Assembly: GCA_017534305.1 (NCBI GenBank)
Contig: JAFWCU010000010.1
Coordinates: 62,001-126,000, forward strand
Direction: 5' to 3'
Length of the DNA stretch: 64,000 bases
Source of the DNA: Clostridia bacterium
GTDB taxonomy: Bacteria > Bacillota > Clostridia > TANB77 > CAG-465
The notes under the pieces are model-generated. The model saw nothing but the letters and a program-made list of their open reading frames with translations. It did no database searches and was not told where the DNA came from. Of this stretch, positions 1 through 9,117 are shown piece after piece. The position numbers and the translations under genes are program-made. The first letter of the stretch is position 1; the number at the start of each line of letters is the position of its first letter.

Positions 1-1423
<1,423 letters not shown>

Positions 1424-1440
1424 TTAAATATAAAAACAAA

Positions 1441-1466
1441 GGGAACTAGAAATAGTTCTCTTTTTT
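1441..1466 (+). terminator. Intrinsic terminator of eno
   Basis: An 8-bp hairpin (1441-1448 with 1453-1460, GAAA loop, one G-T pair) is followed by six T residues. Confidence 0.85.
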
Positions 1467-1489
1467 AATACGAAAAATTCGAAAAGTAA

Positions 1490-1518
1490 TTGACATAATA
1501 TAAAGAAAATGCTAAAAT
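1490..1518 (+). promoter_or_regulatory. Sigma-A-type promoter for the S41 protease locus
   Basis: TTGACA at 1490-1495 and TAAAAT at 1513-1518 with a 17-bp spacer, about 75 bases upstream of the first protease start codon. Confidence 0.6.
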
Positions 1519-1592
1519 ACTTAACGACAAAAATTTATTGAGTTGAAAAATACAGTATTTTTCAAAAATAATTAAAAAGGAGGAAAGGAGTT

Positions 1593-1841
1593 ATGAATTA
1601 TGCTTTAATTAAAATGGCAGTTATAGTTTTAGCTATTTTTGCGTTTATCTATGGCATAATTAATGTAAAAACTCATTTAAAGAAAACAATAGAAAATCCA
1701 GAAAAACTGGACATGAAAAAATTCAAAAGGAATTATTACTTATCATTTATTTTAACTTTTATTGAGGCATTTATCATTGGTCGGAGCTGTGATGTTAGTT
1801 ATTGGAATGCAAGATGGAGATTTAGGAGAATTTGCATATAA
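1593..1841 (+). CDS. N-terminal membrane part of a frameshifted S41 protease
   Basis: Starts at ATG 1593 behind a strong GGAGGAAAGGAG. It encodes one N-terminal membrane segment (about residues 5-24), a basic linker, and the beginning of a second membrane segment (about 48-62). After roughly residue 63 the frame turns into unlikely sequence (Arg, Trp and Cys rich) and stops at 1841. The +1 frame immediately continues the second membrane segment and the protease domain of the next entry. I infer one original gene, 1593-2622, of about 343 residues with an extra base near 1782. A sequencing error, a real null mutation or a programmed shift cannot be separated here. Confidence 0.6.
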   Translation: MNYALIKMAVIVLAIFAFIYGIINVKTHLKKTIENPEKLDMKKFKRNYYLSFILTFIEAFIIGRSCDVSYWNARWRFRRICI

Positions 1842-2622
1842 TTTTAATTTTGTAACATCTCATTATTACAAAGATGTAGACAGAAAGGAATTATTACACA
1901 AAGCTTTTTCTGTAGTACTTAATGAACTTAAAGATCCATACACACAAATGTTAGATGAGGATTTCAAAAATAGTATGAAAAATGGAGACTTAAATTGTCA
2001 AAATAATGTTAACAATACTTCAAAAGGCGATAGTTATAAGAACATTACAACTAAAATGTTTGAGCAGAACAACAAAAAAATAGCATATATAAAAATGCAG
2101 GCATTTACACTTGATTCTGCAAAGGATTTTAAGAAAAAATTAGACAAACTAAATAAAGAACATTATGACGGACTAATAATTGATTTAAGAGGCAATTTAG
2201 GCGGAGAGAACGCTAATTTAGTCGACATTGCTAGTTTATTCTTAGATAGTAGTAAAATAATATGTATAGATAAGTTTAAATACACTACCAAAACTTATTA
2301 TTCTCATGGAGATAAAACTGCAAACTATCCAATAGCTATACTAGGTAATATTGACTCTGCTTCTTGTTCAGAAATACTAATATGTGCATTACAAGAAGGA
2401 TGCAATGCAAAATTTATAGGTACAAGAACATTTGGTAAAAATGTAGCACAAATATGTAAAGAAACACCAAACTATTATTACAGATTTACAGCAGCATATT
2501 GGCTAACACCAAGTGGTAAATCTATAGATAAAGATGGAATTAAGCCAGATATAGAAGTATATAATGTAGGTGATGAAGATACACAATTAAAAACAGCAAT
2601 TGAATATCTAACTAATAAATAG
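1762..2622 (+). CDS. S41-family (C-terminal processing) peptidase domain, frameshifted from its N-terminus
   Basis: Serine peptidase of the CtpA/Tsp family without a PDZ domain. The core contains IIDLRGNLGG, then SASCSE, then TFGK. The middle Ser of SASCSE and the Lys of TFGK are 25 residues apart, the spacing of the Ser-Lys dyad in E. coli Tsp (S430/K455), so the active site looks intact. The only upstream in-frame start candidates are TTG 1762, GTG 1789 and ATG 1792, none with a convincing Shine-Dalgarno sequence. This fits a frame entered from the ORF starting at 1593. A membrane-anchored protease acting outside the cytoplasmic membrane is likely; the substrate is unknown. Confidence 0.75.
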   Translation: MRHLSLVGAVMLVIGMQDGDLGEFAYNFNFVTSHYYKDVDRKELLHKAFSVVLNELKDPYTQMLDEDFKNSMKNGDLNCQNNVNNTSKGDSYKNITTKMFEQNNKKIAYIKMQAFTLDSAKDFKKKLDKLNKEHYDGLIIDLRGNLGGENANLVDIASLFLDSSKIICIDKFKYTTKTYYSHGDKTANYPIAILGNIDSASCSEILICALQEGCNAKFIGTRTFGKNVAQICKETPNYYYRFTAAYWLTPSGKSIDKDGIKPDIEVYNVGDEDTQLKTAIEYLTNK

Positions 2623-2627
2623 CAAAA

Positions 2628-2659
2628 GAGCTACTAAATTAATAGTAGCTCTCTTTTTT
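2628..2659 (+). terminator. Terminator between the S41 gene and the convergent HTH gene
   Basis: A 9-bp perfect stem (2628-2636 with 2643-2651) is followed by a T-rich run on the plus strand. The minus side offers only four T residues, so it is mainly a plus-strand terminator. Confidence 0.8.
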
Positions 2660-3149
2660 ATACGCTTTTTTCGATTTCACGAATGCGTTTTTCATAATCT
2701 GCCTTGATTCTCTTGTGATGAGATAATTGAGCTTCAAGTGACTCTTTAGAAATTAGCATTTCGTCCTCGCTAGCATATATATCATCGTAACTAAAAAGTT
2801 TGTCTTCAATCATTTCTATGTTGTTTTCTGTCTCCTCTAGTGCAATAAGCAAATCACGTCTTTCATAGTATTTACGAATACAATCTTCGTATTTTTTACG
2901 AACTTTAGATGAACCATATCTCTTGTTCATTTCGTACATTTTACGATTAACGTTAGCATCTGCTTTTTGCATCAATCTTTCAGCAATTGGAATACTTACA
3001 TCTCCCATTACAATTCCACGATAAATGTTCTTGGTAATTGTACTCCTTGATACACCATAGCTTAATGCTATGTCATCAAAAGTGATTGCATCATCACTCA
3101 AATACTTGTTACAGATACGAATAATATCTGTATTAGAAAATTTTCCCAT
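2658..3149 (-). CDS. HTH DNA-binding protein with a coiled-coil tail, unknown function
   Basis: The 163-residue protein is not matched to a named family. Residues about 15-45 read as a helix-turn-helix (a stretch with ITFDDIALSYGVSRSTITKN). The remainder is charged and heptad-like, suggesting coiled-coil dimerisation (about 85-160). Start is ATG behind AAGGAGG. It stands alone and has its own promoter, and its stop lies at the edge of the convergent terminator. A regulator is inferred only from the HTH; a role in sporulation or phage-like biology would be speculation. Confidence 0.8.
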   Translation of the reverse strand: MGKFSNTDIIRICNKYLSDDAITFDDIALSYGVSRSTITKNIYRGIVMGDVSIPIAERLMQKADANVNRKMYEMNKRYGSSKVRKKYEDCIRKYYERRDLLIALEETENNIEMIEDKLFSYDDIYASEDEMLISKESLEAQLSHHKRIKADYEKRIREIEKSV

Positions 3150-3201
3150 ACATAGGCCTCCTTAATAATTTTTTCGGATTCAATATAAACTATCCACTTA
3201 T

Positions 3202-3231
3202 ATTATAACATAAGATGAATATATAAGTCAA
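3202..3231 (-). promoter_or_regulatory. Promoter for the HTH gene (minus strand)
   Basis: Read on the minus strand: TTGACT (3231-3226) and TATAAT (3207-3202) with an 18-bp spacer, about 55 bases upstream of the ATG at 3149. Confidence 0.6.
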
Positions 3232-3258
3232 TGAAATGGCTATACATATCTAAAATAA

Positions 3259-3287
3259 TTGACATAATTAATGAAAAATGGTATAAT
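3259..3287 (+). promoter_or_regulatory. Promoter for the exported protein gene at 3386
   Basis: TTGACA (3259-3264) and TATAAT (3282-3287) with a 17-bp spacer. The deduced untranslated leader is about 90 bases and contains no riboswitch I recognise. Confidence 0.75.
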
Positions 3288-3385
3288 ATATATGTGAGAA
3301 AAATTTGAGAATCCTAAAACTAACTAGTTTAAGATGTAATTGTAATTAGTATGTATTTGGGACTCATGGATAGGAGGTAGATTAT

Positions 3386-4117
3386 ATGAGAAATAATCTA
3401 AAATTTTTTATGACGGGGGTCATGGTTTGTGCTGTTGTAGCAGGTGGTGTTGTACTAGCATCAAGAGTCTTCAAGAATGAGGAAAAAGAACAAGAAAAGG
3501 TTAACGCAAATGTTAACGAGTATAAGGCTTTAGCAGTTGAATGTAAAACAGAAAAGAAAGAAGCTTTAACAATCATTTCTTCAGAAAAGAAATATCAAGA
3601 AGAATTTAAATCAGAAAACTACGAAATAGTAGTAAAAAACACATCAGGTAGCTACATTGAAAAGATTACATTCACATTAGGTGAAGGAATCTATGAACTT
3701 TACAACATCAATCCAGAGGAAAATTATAAGTTTGTTGCTTTCGACAATGAAACAGATATTAACTTAAAGGTTTTATCTATAACTTATGAAACAAAAACTT
3801 ATGGTTTAGACGATGAGATTTCGTTGGAAAGAAAAAATGAAAATGGTAAAATTTCTGGAAGCATAAAAAACAACGGCCAAAGAAAATTATATCCAGCTCA
3901 AATAGTATACTTTGTTACAGATAGTGAAGGAAACACTATTCAAAGAGTTATTTCTTATGCAGGTTGCTTTTTTGAAGGACTTGTAATAAATCCTGAAGGA
4001 ATTCATGAATTTGAAGAAGAAATACCTCAAGGTTACACATTAAACAACAATAAAGGAATAATGGTAATGTATAGTGATCTTGAATTTAAATATACAGAAC
4101 AAGTACTATTTAAATAG
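3386..4117 (+). CDS. Membrane-anchored extracytoplasmic protein, unknown function
   Basis: The 243-residue protein has a short basic N-terminus and one hydrophobic segment (about 5-26), a signal anchor. It is followed by a Lys/Glu-rich linker (about 30-75) and an extracellular part that looks all-beta: alternating hydrophobic strands with two similar stretches, VKNTSGSYIEKITFTL near 82 and IKNNGQRKLYPAQIVYF near 161. The pattern resembles paired Ig-like FxLYD-type domains, but I cannot assign it firmly. Start ATG follows GGAGG. It is a single-gene unit with its own promoter and terminator. Confidence 0.8.
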   Translation: MRNNLKFFMTGVMVCAVVAGGVVLASRVFKNEEKEQEKVNANVNEYKALAVECKTEKKEALTIISSEKKYQEEFKSENYEIVVKNTSGSYIEKITFTLGEGIYELYNINPEENYKFVAFDNETDINLKVLSITYETKTYGLDDEISLERKNENGKISGSIKNNGQRKLYPAQIVYFVTDSEGNTIQRVISYAGCFFEGLVINPEGIHEFEEEIPQGYTLNNNKGIMVMYSDLEFKYTEQVLFK

Positions 4118-4121
4118 AAAA

Positions 4122-4148
4122 AGAGATGCATTTTGCACCTCTCTTTTT
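4122..4148 (+). terminator. Intrinsic terminator of the gene at 3386
   Basis: Stem 4122-4130 with 4134-4142 (one A-C mismatch), then seven T residues. Confidence 0.8.
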
Positions 4149-4260
4149 TTATCATTTAAATACAATTAAAGCAATATAATATTCTTGTATAATGTTTTGT
4201 ATAATGATATAATCTTGATAGTTGAAATCAAGAGGAAACTACATATTATGTTATTTAAAA

Positions 4261-4289
4261 TTGACTTTAAGGCTTGAGTATGGTATAAT
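4261..4289 (+). promoter_or_regulatory. Promoter of rnjA
   Basis: TTGACT (4261-4266) and TATAAT (4284-4289), 17-bp spacer. This predicts a leader of about 120 bases with a small TAGC-GAAA-GCTA hairpin near 4332. The rest of the 300-base gap 4118-4418 holds only the preceding terminator and AT-rich DNA. Confidence 0.75.
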
Positions 4290-4418
4290 ATTAAAGTCTT
4301 ATTACGTGAAATATCTTAATTTGTTAATTATAGCGAAAGCTAAGAACATAAATGAACGGGTTTTTAAAAGTTATGTTTAAATTGTAAATTGAAAATTATA
4401 TAGTAAAGGAGAGATTTA

Positions 4419-6317
4419 ATGATAGAAGAAACTAACAAAAGCAAAAGTAACTCCATTAAGCCTACTAGGGCTAGAAGAACTACTTCTAAAGTTGGAGTAA
4501 AGAAAGAAAATACAACAAAAAGATTAAAAGAAGATACAAAAGAAAAATTAAGAAAATCTAAAAATGATAATATTGAAATAGAGAACGTAAAAGAAGAAAA
4601 GAAAGCTCCTGTAAAAAGAGAGAAAAAGACAGAGAGTATCTTTGCAAAATCTAAATTAAAAGTTATACCACTAGGTGGTTTAAACGAAATAGGAAAAAAC
4701 TTAACAGTATTCGAGTATGAAAATGAAATCATTGTAGTAGATTGTGGTCTAGCATTCCCTGAAGATGAAATGCTAGGTGTAGACATAGTTATACCAGATA
4801 TTTCATATCTAGAAAAAAACAAAGATAAAGTTAAAGCACTTTTAATAACACATGGTCACGAAGATCATATAGGTGCTGTACCATATTTTTTAAAGAAAAT
4901 AAACTGCCCAGTATATGGAAGTAAATTATCTTTAGGATTAATAAATGTAAAATTACAAGAACATAACTTAGAAAATTCAACAAAATTAGTAACAATAGAG
5001 CCTAGAAAAGTTCTAAAATTCGGAAAATATTTTAAAGTAGAATTTATTAGGGTAACCCACTCTATTGCAGATTCAATGGCAATTGCTATAACAACACCTG
5101 TTGGTACAGTTTTACACACAGGAGACTTTAAAGTAGACTACACACCAATTGATGGTGGGTATATGGATCTCCAGCGTATAGCTGAACTTGGTCAACAGGG
5201 TGTAACATTATTACTATCAGATAGTACTAATGTATTAAGACCAGGACACACAATGTCAGAAAAAAGTGTTGGTAAAGAACTTGAAAGATTATTTACTAAC
5301 TGCAATAAGAGAATAATAGTTGCAACATTTGCTTCAAACGTACACAGAATGCAGCAAATTGTAAATGCAGCAGCACGTTTTAAAAGAAAAGTTGCAGTAC
5401 TTGGACGTAGTATGGTAAATGTACTTGGAGTATCTAAAGAACTTGGATACTTAGATTGCCCAGAAGATACAATAATAGATATAGACAAAATTAATATGTA
5501 TAACCCAGAACAATTAGTTATACTTTGCACAGGTTCTCAAGGAGAACCAATGGCGGCTTTATCTAGAATGTCTATGGGTGAACACAAAAAAGTACAAGTA
5601 ACTCCAGACGATATGATTATTTTTTCATCTTCTGCAATACCAGGAAACGAAAAATCTATTGGTAGAGTAGTAGATGAACTAGAAAAATTAGGTGCTGAAG
5701 TCATTAACAACCAAATTGCAGATGTTCACGTATCTGGACATGCGTGTCAAGAAGAATTAAAATTAATGCTAAGCTTAGTAAGACCTAAGTATTTTATGCC
5801 TGCTCATGGTGAATATAGATTCTTAAAAGCTCATGCACAATTAGCTGTTGAAACAGGAGTAGATAAAGAGAATGTATTCATAATGGAAAATGGTAGAATA
5901 TTAGAAATAGGTGAAAAATCTGCTAAGATGGGACAACAAGTTACATCTGGTATCGTCCTTGTTGATGGACTTGGTGTAGGTGACGTTGGTAACATCGTTT
6001 TAAGAGATAGACAATTACTATCTGAAAATGGTATGATTATTGTTGTTGTTTCTCTAGATAGAAAAACAGCAAGAGTAGTATCTGGACCAGATATTGTTAC
6101 TCGTGGATTTGTATATGTAAGAGAAAATGAACCTTTAATTGAAGAAATAAAAGATGTAGCTCGTCATGAACTAGAAAAATGTGAAGACCAAGGTATAAGA
6201 GATTGGGCAACAATTAAAACTAGAGTAAGAGAAGCTATGATGAAATACATTTTCACAAAAACTAAGAGACAACCAATGATTTTACCAATATTAATGGATG
6301 TAGATATGGACATCTAA
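4419..6317 (+). CDS. rnjA: Ribonuclease J (metallo-beta-lactamase / beta-CASP RNase)
   Basis: Endo- and 5'-3' exoribonuclease of mRNA decay and rRNA maturation in Firmicutes, cytosolic. The metallo-beta-lactamase core starts near residue 79 (KLKVIPLGGLNEIGKN). It carries the zinc motif HGHEDH at 145-150, HTGDFK later, and the beta-CASP signatures ATFASNVHR and SGHA, followed by the C-terminal RNase J domain. At 632 residues it is about 75 longer than typical RNase J. The excess is a Lys/Arg/Glu-rich, low-complexity N-terminal extension (1-75) that precedes the fold. The ATG has a good GGAGAG site, so the extension is probably translated. Only one paralogue is in this window, so J1 versus J2 is undecided. 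Confidence 0.95.
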   Translation: MIEETNKSKSNSIKPTRARRTTSKVGVKKENTTKRLKEDTKEKLRKSKNDNIEIENVKEEKKAPVKREKKTESIFAKSKLKVIPLGGLNEIGKNLTVFEYENEIIVVDCGLAFPEDEMLGVDIVIPDISYLEKNKDKVKALLITHGHEDHIGAVPYFLKKINCPVYGSKLSLGLINVKLQEHNLENSTKLVTIEPRKVLKFGKYFKVEFIRVTHSIADSMAIAITTPVGTVLHTGDFKVDYTPIDGGYMDLQRIAELGQQGVTLLLSDSTNVLRPGHTMSEKSVGKELERLFTNCNKRIIVATFASNVHRMQQIVNAAARFKRKVAVLGRSMVNVLGVSKELGYLDCPEDTIIDIDKINMYNPEQLVILCTGSQGEPMAALSRMSMGEHKKVQVTPDDMIIFSSSAIPGNEKSIGRVVDELEKLGAEVINNQIADVHVSGHACQEELKLMLSLVRPKYFMPAHGEYRFLKAHAQLAVETGVDKENVFIMENGRILEIGEKSAKMGQQVTSGIVLVDGLGVGDVGNIVLRDRQLLSENGMIIVVVSLDRKTARVVSGPDIVTRGFVYVRENEPLIEEIKDVARHELEKCEDQGIRDWATIKTRVREAMMKYIFTKTKRQPMILPILMDVDMDI

Positions 6318-6334
6318 AAATAAAAGTGTATAAT
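6307..6334 (+). promoter_or_regulatory. Promoter of gltX, overlapping the end of rnjA
   Basis: TGGACA (6307-6312) inside the last codons of rnjA and TATAAT (6329-6334), 16-bp spacer. No terminator is seen between the genes, so gltX can also receive rnjA read-through. Confidence 0.5.
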
Positions 6335-6374
6335 ATATATACGTATAAAAGTGAAATATAAAGGAGCGTTTTTT

Positions 6375-8087
6375 ATGGAAATGGATAAAGAATACGAGAG
6401 AAAATGTTTTGAACTAGCATATTTAATATTCCCAGACGTAAACGAAACAGTTGACGACCTAGAAATTAGATATCCAGCTAGAAATTTAAAAGAAGGCGCA
6501 AAAGTAGTAAGAATTGGACCTTCTCCAACAGGAATGATGCATACAGGAACACTATTCCAAGCAATGGTAAACAGAAAGTTAGCATCTCAAAGTGAAGGTG
6601 TTTTCTATGTTAGAGTAGAAGATACTGACCAAAAAAGAGAAGTTGAAGGAGCAGTTCAAGAAATTATAGATGGACTAGAGCATTTTGATCTTATGCCAGA
6701 TGAAGGTGTTATAGGAAAAGATAAAGAAAAAGGTGATTATGGCCCATATACTCAATCTAAAAGAAGAGAAATATATAGAATATGTGCTAAACACTTAATT
6801 GAAATAGGTAGAGCATATCCATGTTTCTGTACTCCGGAAATGCTACAAAAAACACATGATCAACAAGTAGCAAACAAAATTATCCCAGGATATTATGGAG
6901 TATATGCAAAATGTAGAAATAGATCAATAGATGAAGCAATTGAAAGAGTAAAAGCTGGAGAAAAATTCATCTTAAGATTTAGATCTAATGGATCTCACTT
7001 AAATAAAATTGCATTTGTAGATGATGCAAGAGGAAAAATTGAAATGGCAGATAATGACGAAGATATCGTATTAATTAAATCTGACGGTCTTCCAACTTAT
7101 CACTTTGCTCACGTTTGTGATGACCACTTTATGCACACAACTCACGTTGTGCGTGCAGAAGAATGGTTACCATCAGTTCCAAAACATTTACAATTATTTG
7201 AAGCAATGGGATTTGAAGCTCCACACTATATTCATACTCCAACAATTATGATCAAAGATGGAGACTCAAAAAGAAAACTATCTAAAAGAAAAGATAAAGT
7301 TGCAGCAGTGTCATATTTTATCTCTGCAGGATATCCTGTTGAAGGTTTAAATGATTACTTAATGACAATTTTAAATTCAGACTTTGAAATGTGGAAATCT
7401 CAAAATAAAGATAAATCATATAAAGATTTTACATTCAAACTAGATAAAATGAGTAGTGCAGGTTCTCTTCTAGATATACCAAAATTAAATGACTTATCTA
7501 AAGAGGCAATAGCTAGAATGACTGGTGATGAAGTACTTAAATGTGTTCTAGAATGGTCTAAAGAATTTAACAAAGATTTTTATGATTTACTAAATAAAGA
7601 TTTAAAATATGCAAGAGAAGTATTTGGACTTGAAAGAGATAATGCAACTAAAATTAGAAAAGATATATTTAAATGGGAAGACGTAGAACCAACATTTAGA
7701 TATTTCTTCGATGAAAATTACAAAAACGAACTAGAAACTGAAGGATACATTATTAAAACATTAACTGAAGAAAAAGCAACACTTACTCCAGAAGTTATGG
7801 TTAAAGCATTAGAAGCATACAAAACTGCTTACAATGAAGCAGATGATAAAGACACTTGGTTTGCTAGAATGAAAGAAGTGGCAGAAGGATTAAATTTTTG
7901 TACAAATATGAAAGAATATAAAGCAAATCCAGATGCATATGTTGGTAGTATTGCAGACTTCTCATCAATAGTAAGAATGGCTGTAACAAATAGAAAAAAT
8001 ACACCAGACATTTATAGCATTATGCACCTTCTAGGAAAAGACAGAACAATAGCTAGAATGGAAGATACTATTGAAAAATTAAAGTAG
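6375..8087 (+). CDS. gltX: Glutamyl-tRNA synthetase, divergent class I form
   Basis: Charges tRNA-Glu (and in many Clostridia also tRNA-Gln) with glutamate. The class I catalytic core shows the HIGH equivalent as HTGT (56-59) after GPSPTG, then VRVEDTDQKR, and the KMSKS equivalent KLSKR near residue 300. The product is 570 residues against about 480-500 for common bacterial GluRS. It has about 40 extra residues before the Rossmann core and further insertions. I place the start at ATG 6375 because AAGGAG lies 8-9 bases upstream; an in-frame ATG at 6351 lacks a ribosome site. Specificity (discriminating or not) cannot be read from sequence alone. Confidence 0.93.
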   Translation: MEMDKEYERKCFELAYLIFPDVNETVDDLEIRYPARNLKEGAKVVRIGPSPTGMMHTGTLFQAMVNRKLASQSEGVFYVRVEDTDQKREVEGAVQEIIDGLEHFDLMPDEGVIGKDKEKGDYGPYTQSKRREIYRICAKHLIEIGRAYPCFCTPEMLQKTHDQQVANKIIPGYYGVYAKCRNRSIDEAIERVKAGEKFILRFRSNGSHLNKIAFVDDARGKIEMADNDEDIVLIKSDGLPTYHFAHVCDDHFMHTTHVVRAEEWLPSVPKHLQLFEAMGFEAPHYIHTPTIMIKDGDSKRKLSKRKDKVAAVSYFISAGYPVEGLNDYLMTILNSDFEMWKSQNKDKSYKDFTFKLDKMSSAGSLLDIPKLNDLSKEAIARMTGDEVLKCVLEWSKEFNKDFYDLLNKDLKYAREVFGLERDNATKIRKDIFKWEDVEPTFRYFFDENYKNELETEGYIIKTLTEEKATLTPEVMVKALEAYKTAYNEADDKDTWFARMKEVAEGLNFCTNMKEYKANPDAYVGSIADFSSIVRMAVTNRKNTPDIYSIMHLLGKDRTIARMEDTIEKLK

Positions 8088-8114
8088 TAATATATACGTA
8101 ATAATAGCAAAAAG

Positions 8115-8140
8115 TAGCGGCAATTTTGTCGCTATTTTTT
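8115..8140 (+). terminator. Intrinsic terminator of gltX
   Basis: Stem of TAGCG/CGCTA type with an inner CAA/TTG pairing (8115-8134), then six T residues. Confidence 0.85.
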
Positions 8141-8148
8141 CGTATTTA

Positions 8149-8157
8149 TGGTATAAT
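8149..8157 (+). promoter_or_regulatory. Extended -10 promoter of the VbhA/Fic pair
   Basis: TGG-TATAAT (8149-8157). The -35 region falls in the gltX terminator and is poor, so recognition would rest on the extended -10. Confidence 0.5.
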
Positions 8158-8186
8158 ATATATGTGACCAAAAAGGATGTGATAAT

Positions 8187-8372
8187 ATGATTCCAGACGA
8201 TAAAAAACTAGTAGAAAATATAAAAGCTACTATGGCAATAGAAGGATTATATTTACAAGATAAAGATGTTTCTCTTATAAATCAATATTTAGAAAACCAA
8301 ATAACAGAACAAGAAGGGATAGACATTATTAAAAAAGAAATAATGTCTAAGATAAACGATAAAAATGTATGA
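8187..8372 (+). CDS. VbhA-like antitoxin of a Fic toxin
   Basis: The small acidic protein (61 residues) corresponds to the antitoxin VbhA-type domain. It contains TMAIEG at 15-20, matching the Fic inhibitory-helix consensus (S/T)xxxE(G/N). In class I Fic systems the Glu (here E19) blocks the ATP gamma-phosphate site of the toxin. Its 3' end overlaps the toxin start by 8 bases (ATGTATGA), the usual arrangement for coupled antitoxin-toxin translation. SD AGGATGTG lies upstream of ATG 8187. The gene order antitoxin-toxin and the motif make the call fairly secure although the rest of the protein is poorly conserved. Confidence 0.85.
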   Translation: MIPDDKKLVENIKATMAIEGLYLQDKDVSLINQYLENQITEQEGIDIIKKEIMSKINDKNV

Positions 8373-8949
8373 GGCAGGAAATTCTAAATATACATATAAG
8401 GGAACAGATATCTTAAAAAATAAATTAAATATACAAGACGAAGAATTACTAAAAGAATATGAAACAAGAATAGTTGCATTCAAAATCGCAACAATAAATT
8501 CTCAAAAGTTACCACAAGGATATACACCTGAAAGATTAAGATTTATCCACAAATATCTATTTGAAGATATTTTTGATTTTGCAGGAGAATATAGACAAGA
8601 AAATATCACAAAAGACAATTTTAGATTTTCAGAATATGAATATATTGAAGAAAACATAGAAAGAATATTCAAAAGTATAAATATAGCTGAAATGAAGAAA
8701 ATGCCATTTCAAAAGTTTGTAGAAACAATATCATATATTATGACAGAATTAAATGTTCTACATCCATTTAGAGAAGGTAATGGTAGAACTATTAGGGAAC
8801 TGGTTAGAGAAATTTGTTTTGATTGTGGATATGCAATAGATTGGTATGAGATAAATCATGATGATATTCTAAAAGTTGCAAAACTTGCAGTGCTAGATGA
8901 AAAAGAGCAAATAAAAATGCTAAGAAGAAGTATAAAGAAGTTAAATTAA
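8365..8949 (+). CDS. Fic-family AMP-transferase (toxin of a class I Fic module)
   Basis: The 194-residue protein carries the Fic active-site loop HPFREGNGRTIR (133-144) with catalytic H133 and the anion-hole residues, and FAGEYR (72-77) for the target-docking flap. It would transfer AMP (or another nucleotide moiety) to a Tyr, Thr or Ser of a target; VbhT-type relatives modify type II topoisomerases, but the target here is not predictable. All catalytic residues are present, so it should be active when not bound by the antitoxin. The start lies within the antitoxin gene with no clear independent ribosome site. A terminator follows. Likely a mobile or accessory addiction or defence module. Confidence 0.93.
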   Translation: MYEAGNSKYTYKGTDILKNKLNIQDEELLKEYETRIVAFKIATINSQKLPQGYTPERLRFIHKYLFEDIFDFAGEYRQENITKDNFRFSEYEYIEENIERIFKSINIAEMKKMPFQKFVETISYIMTELNVLHPFREGNGRTIRELVREICFDCGYAIDWYEINHDDILKVAKLAVLDEKEQIKMLRRSIKKLN

Positions 8950-8950
8950 A

Positions 8951-8974
8951 AGAGGCAATTTAGCCTCTTTTTTT
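8951..8974 (+). terminator. Terminator of the Fic module
   Basis: AGAGGC (8951-8956) pairs with GCCTCT (8963-8968), followed by a run of T residues to 8974. Confidence 0.85.
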
Positions 8975-8977
8975 ACT

Positions 8978-9004
8978 TTGTAACGAAAATGCAATATGTA
9001 TAAT
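8978..9004 (+). promoter_or_regulatory. Probable promoter of the adhesin gene and structured leader
   Basis: TTGTAA (8978-8983) and TATAAT (8999-9004) with a short 15-bp spacer. The about 110-base leader holds a perfect 7-bp hairpin, GAAAAAC (9026-9032) with GTTTTTC (9037-9043), without an adjoining T tract. Confidence 0.45.
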
Positions 9005-9117
9005 ATATGCATGAAATATAGTGAGGAAAAACGGCTGTTTTTCTAGCGATTTTGCCACAAAAATAGTTTTTTATTATAAAATAATAAGTGTAAATATAAA
9101 AGAAAAGGAGATAGTAT

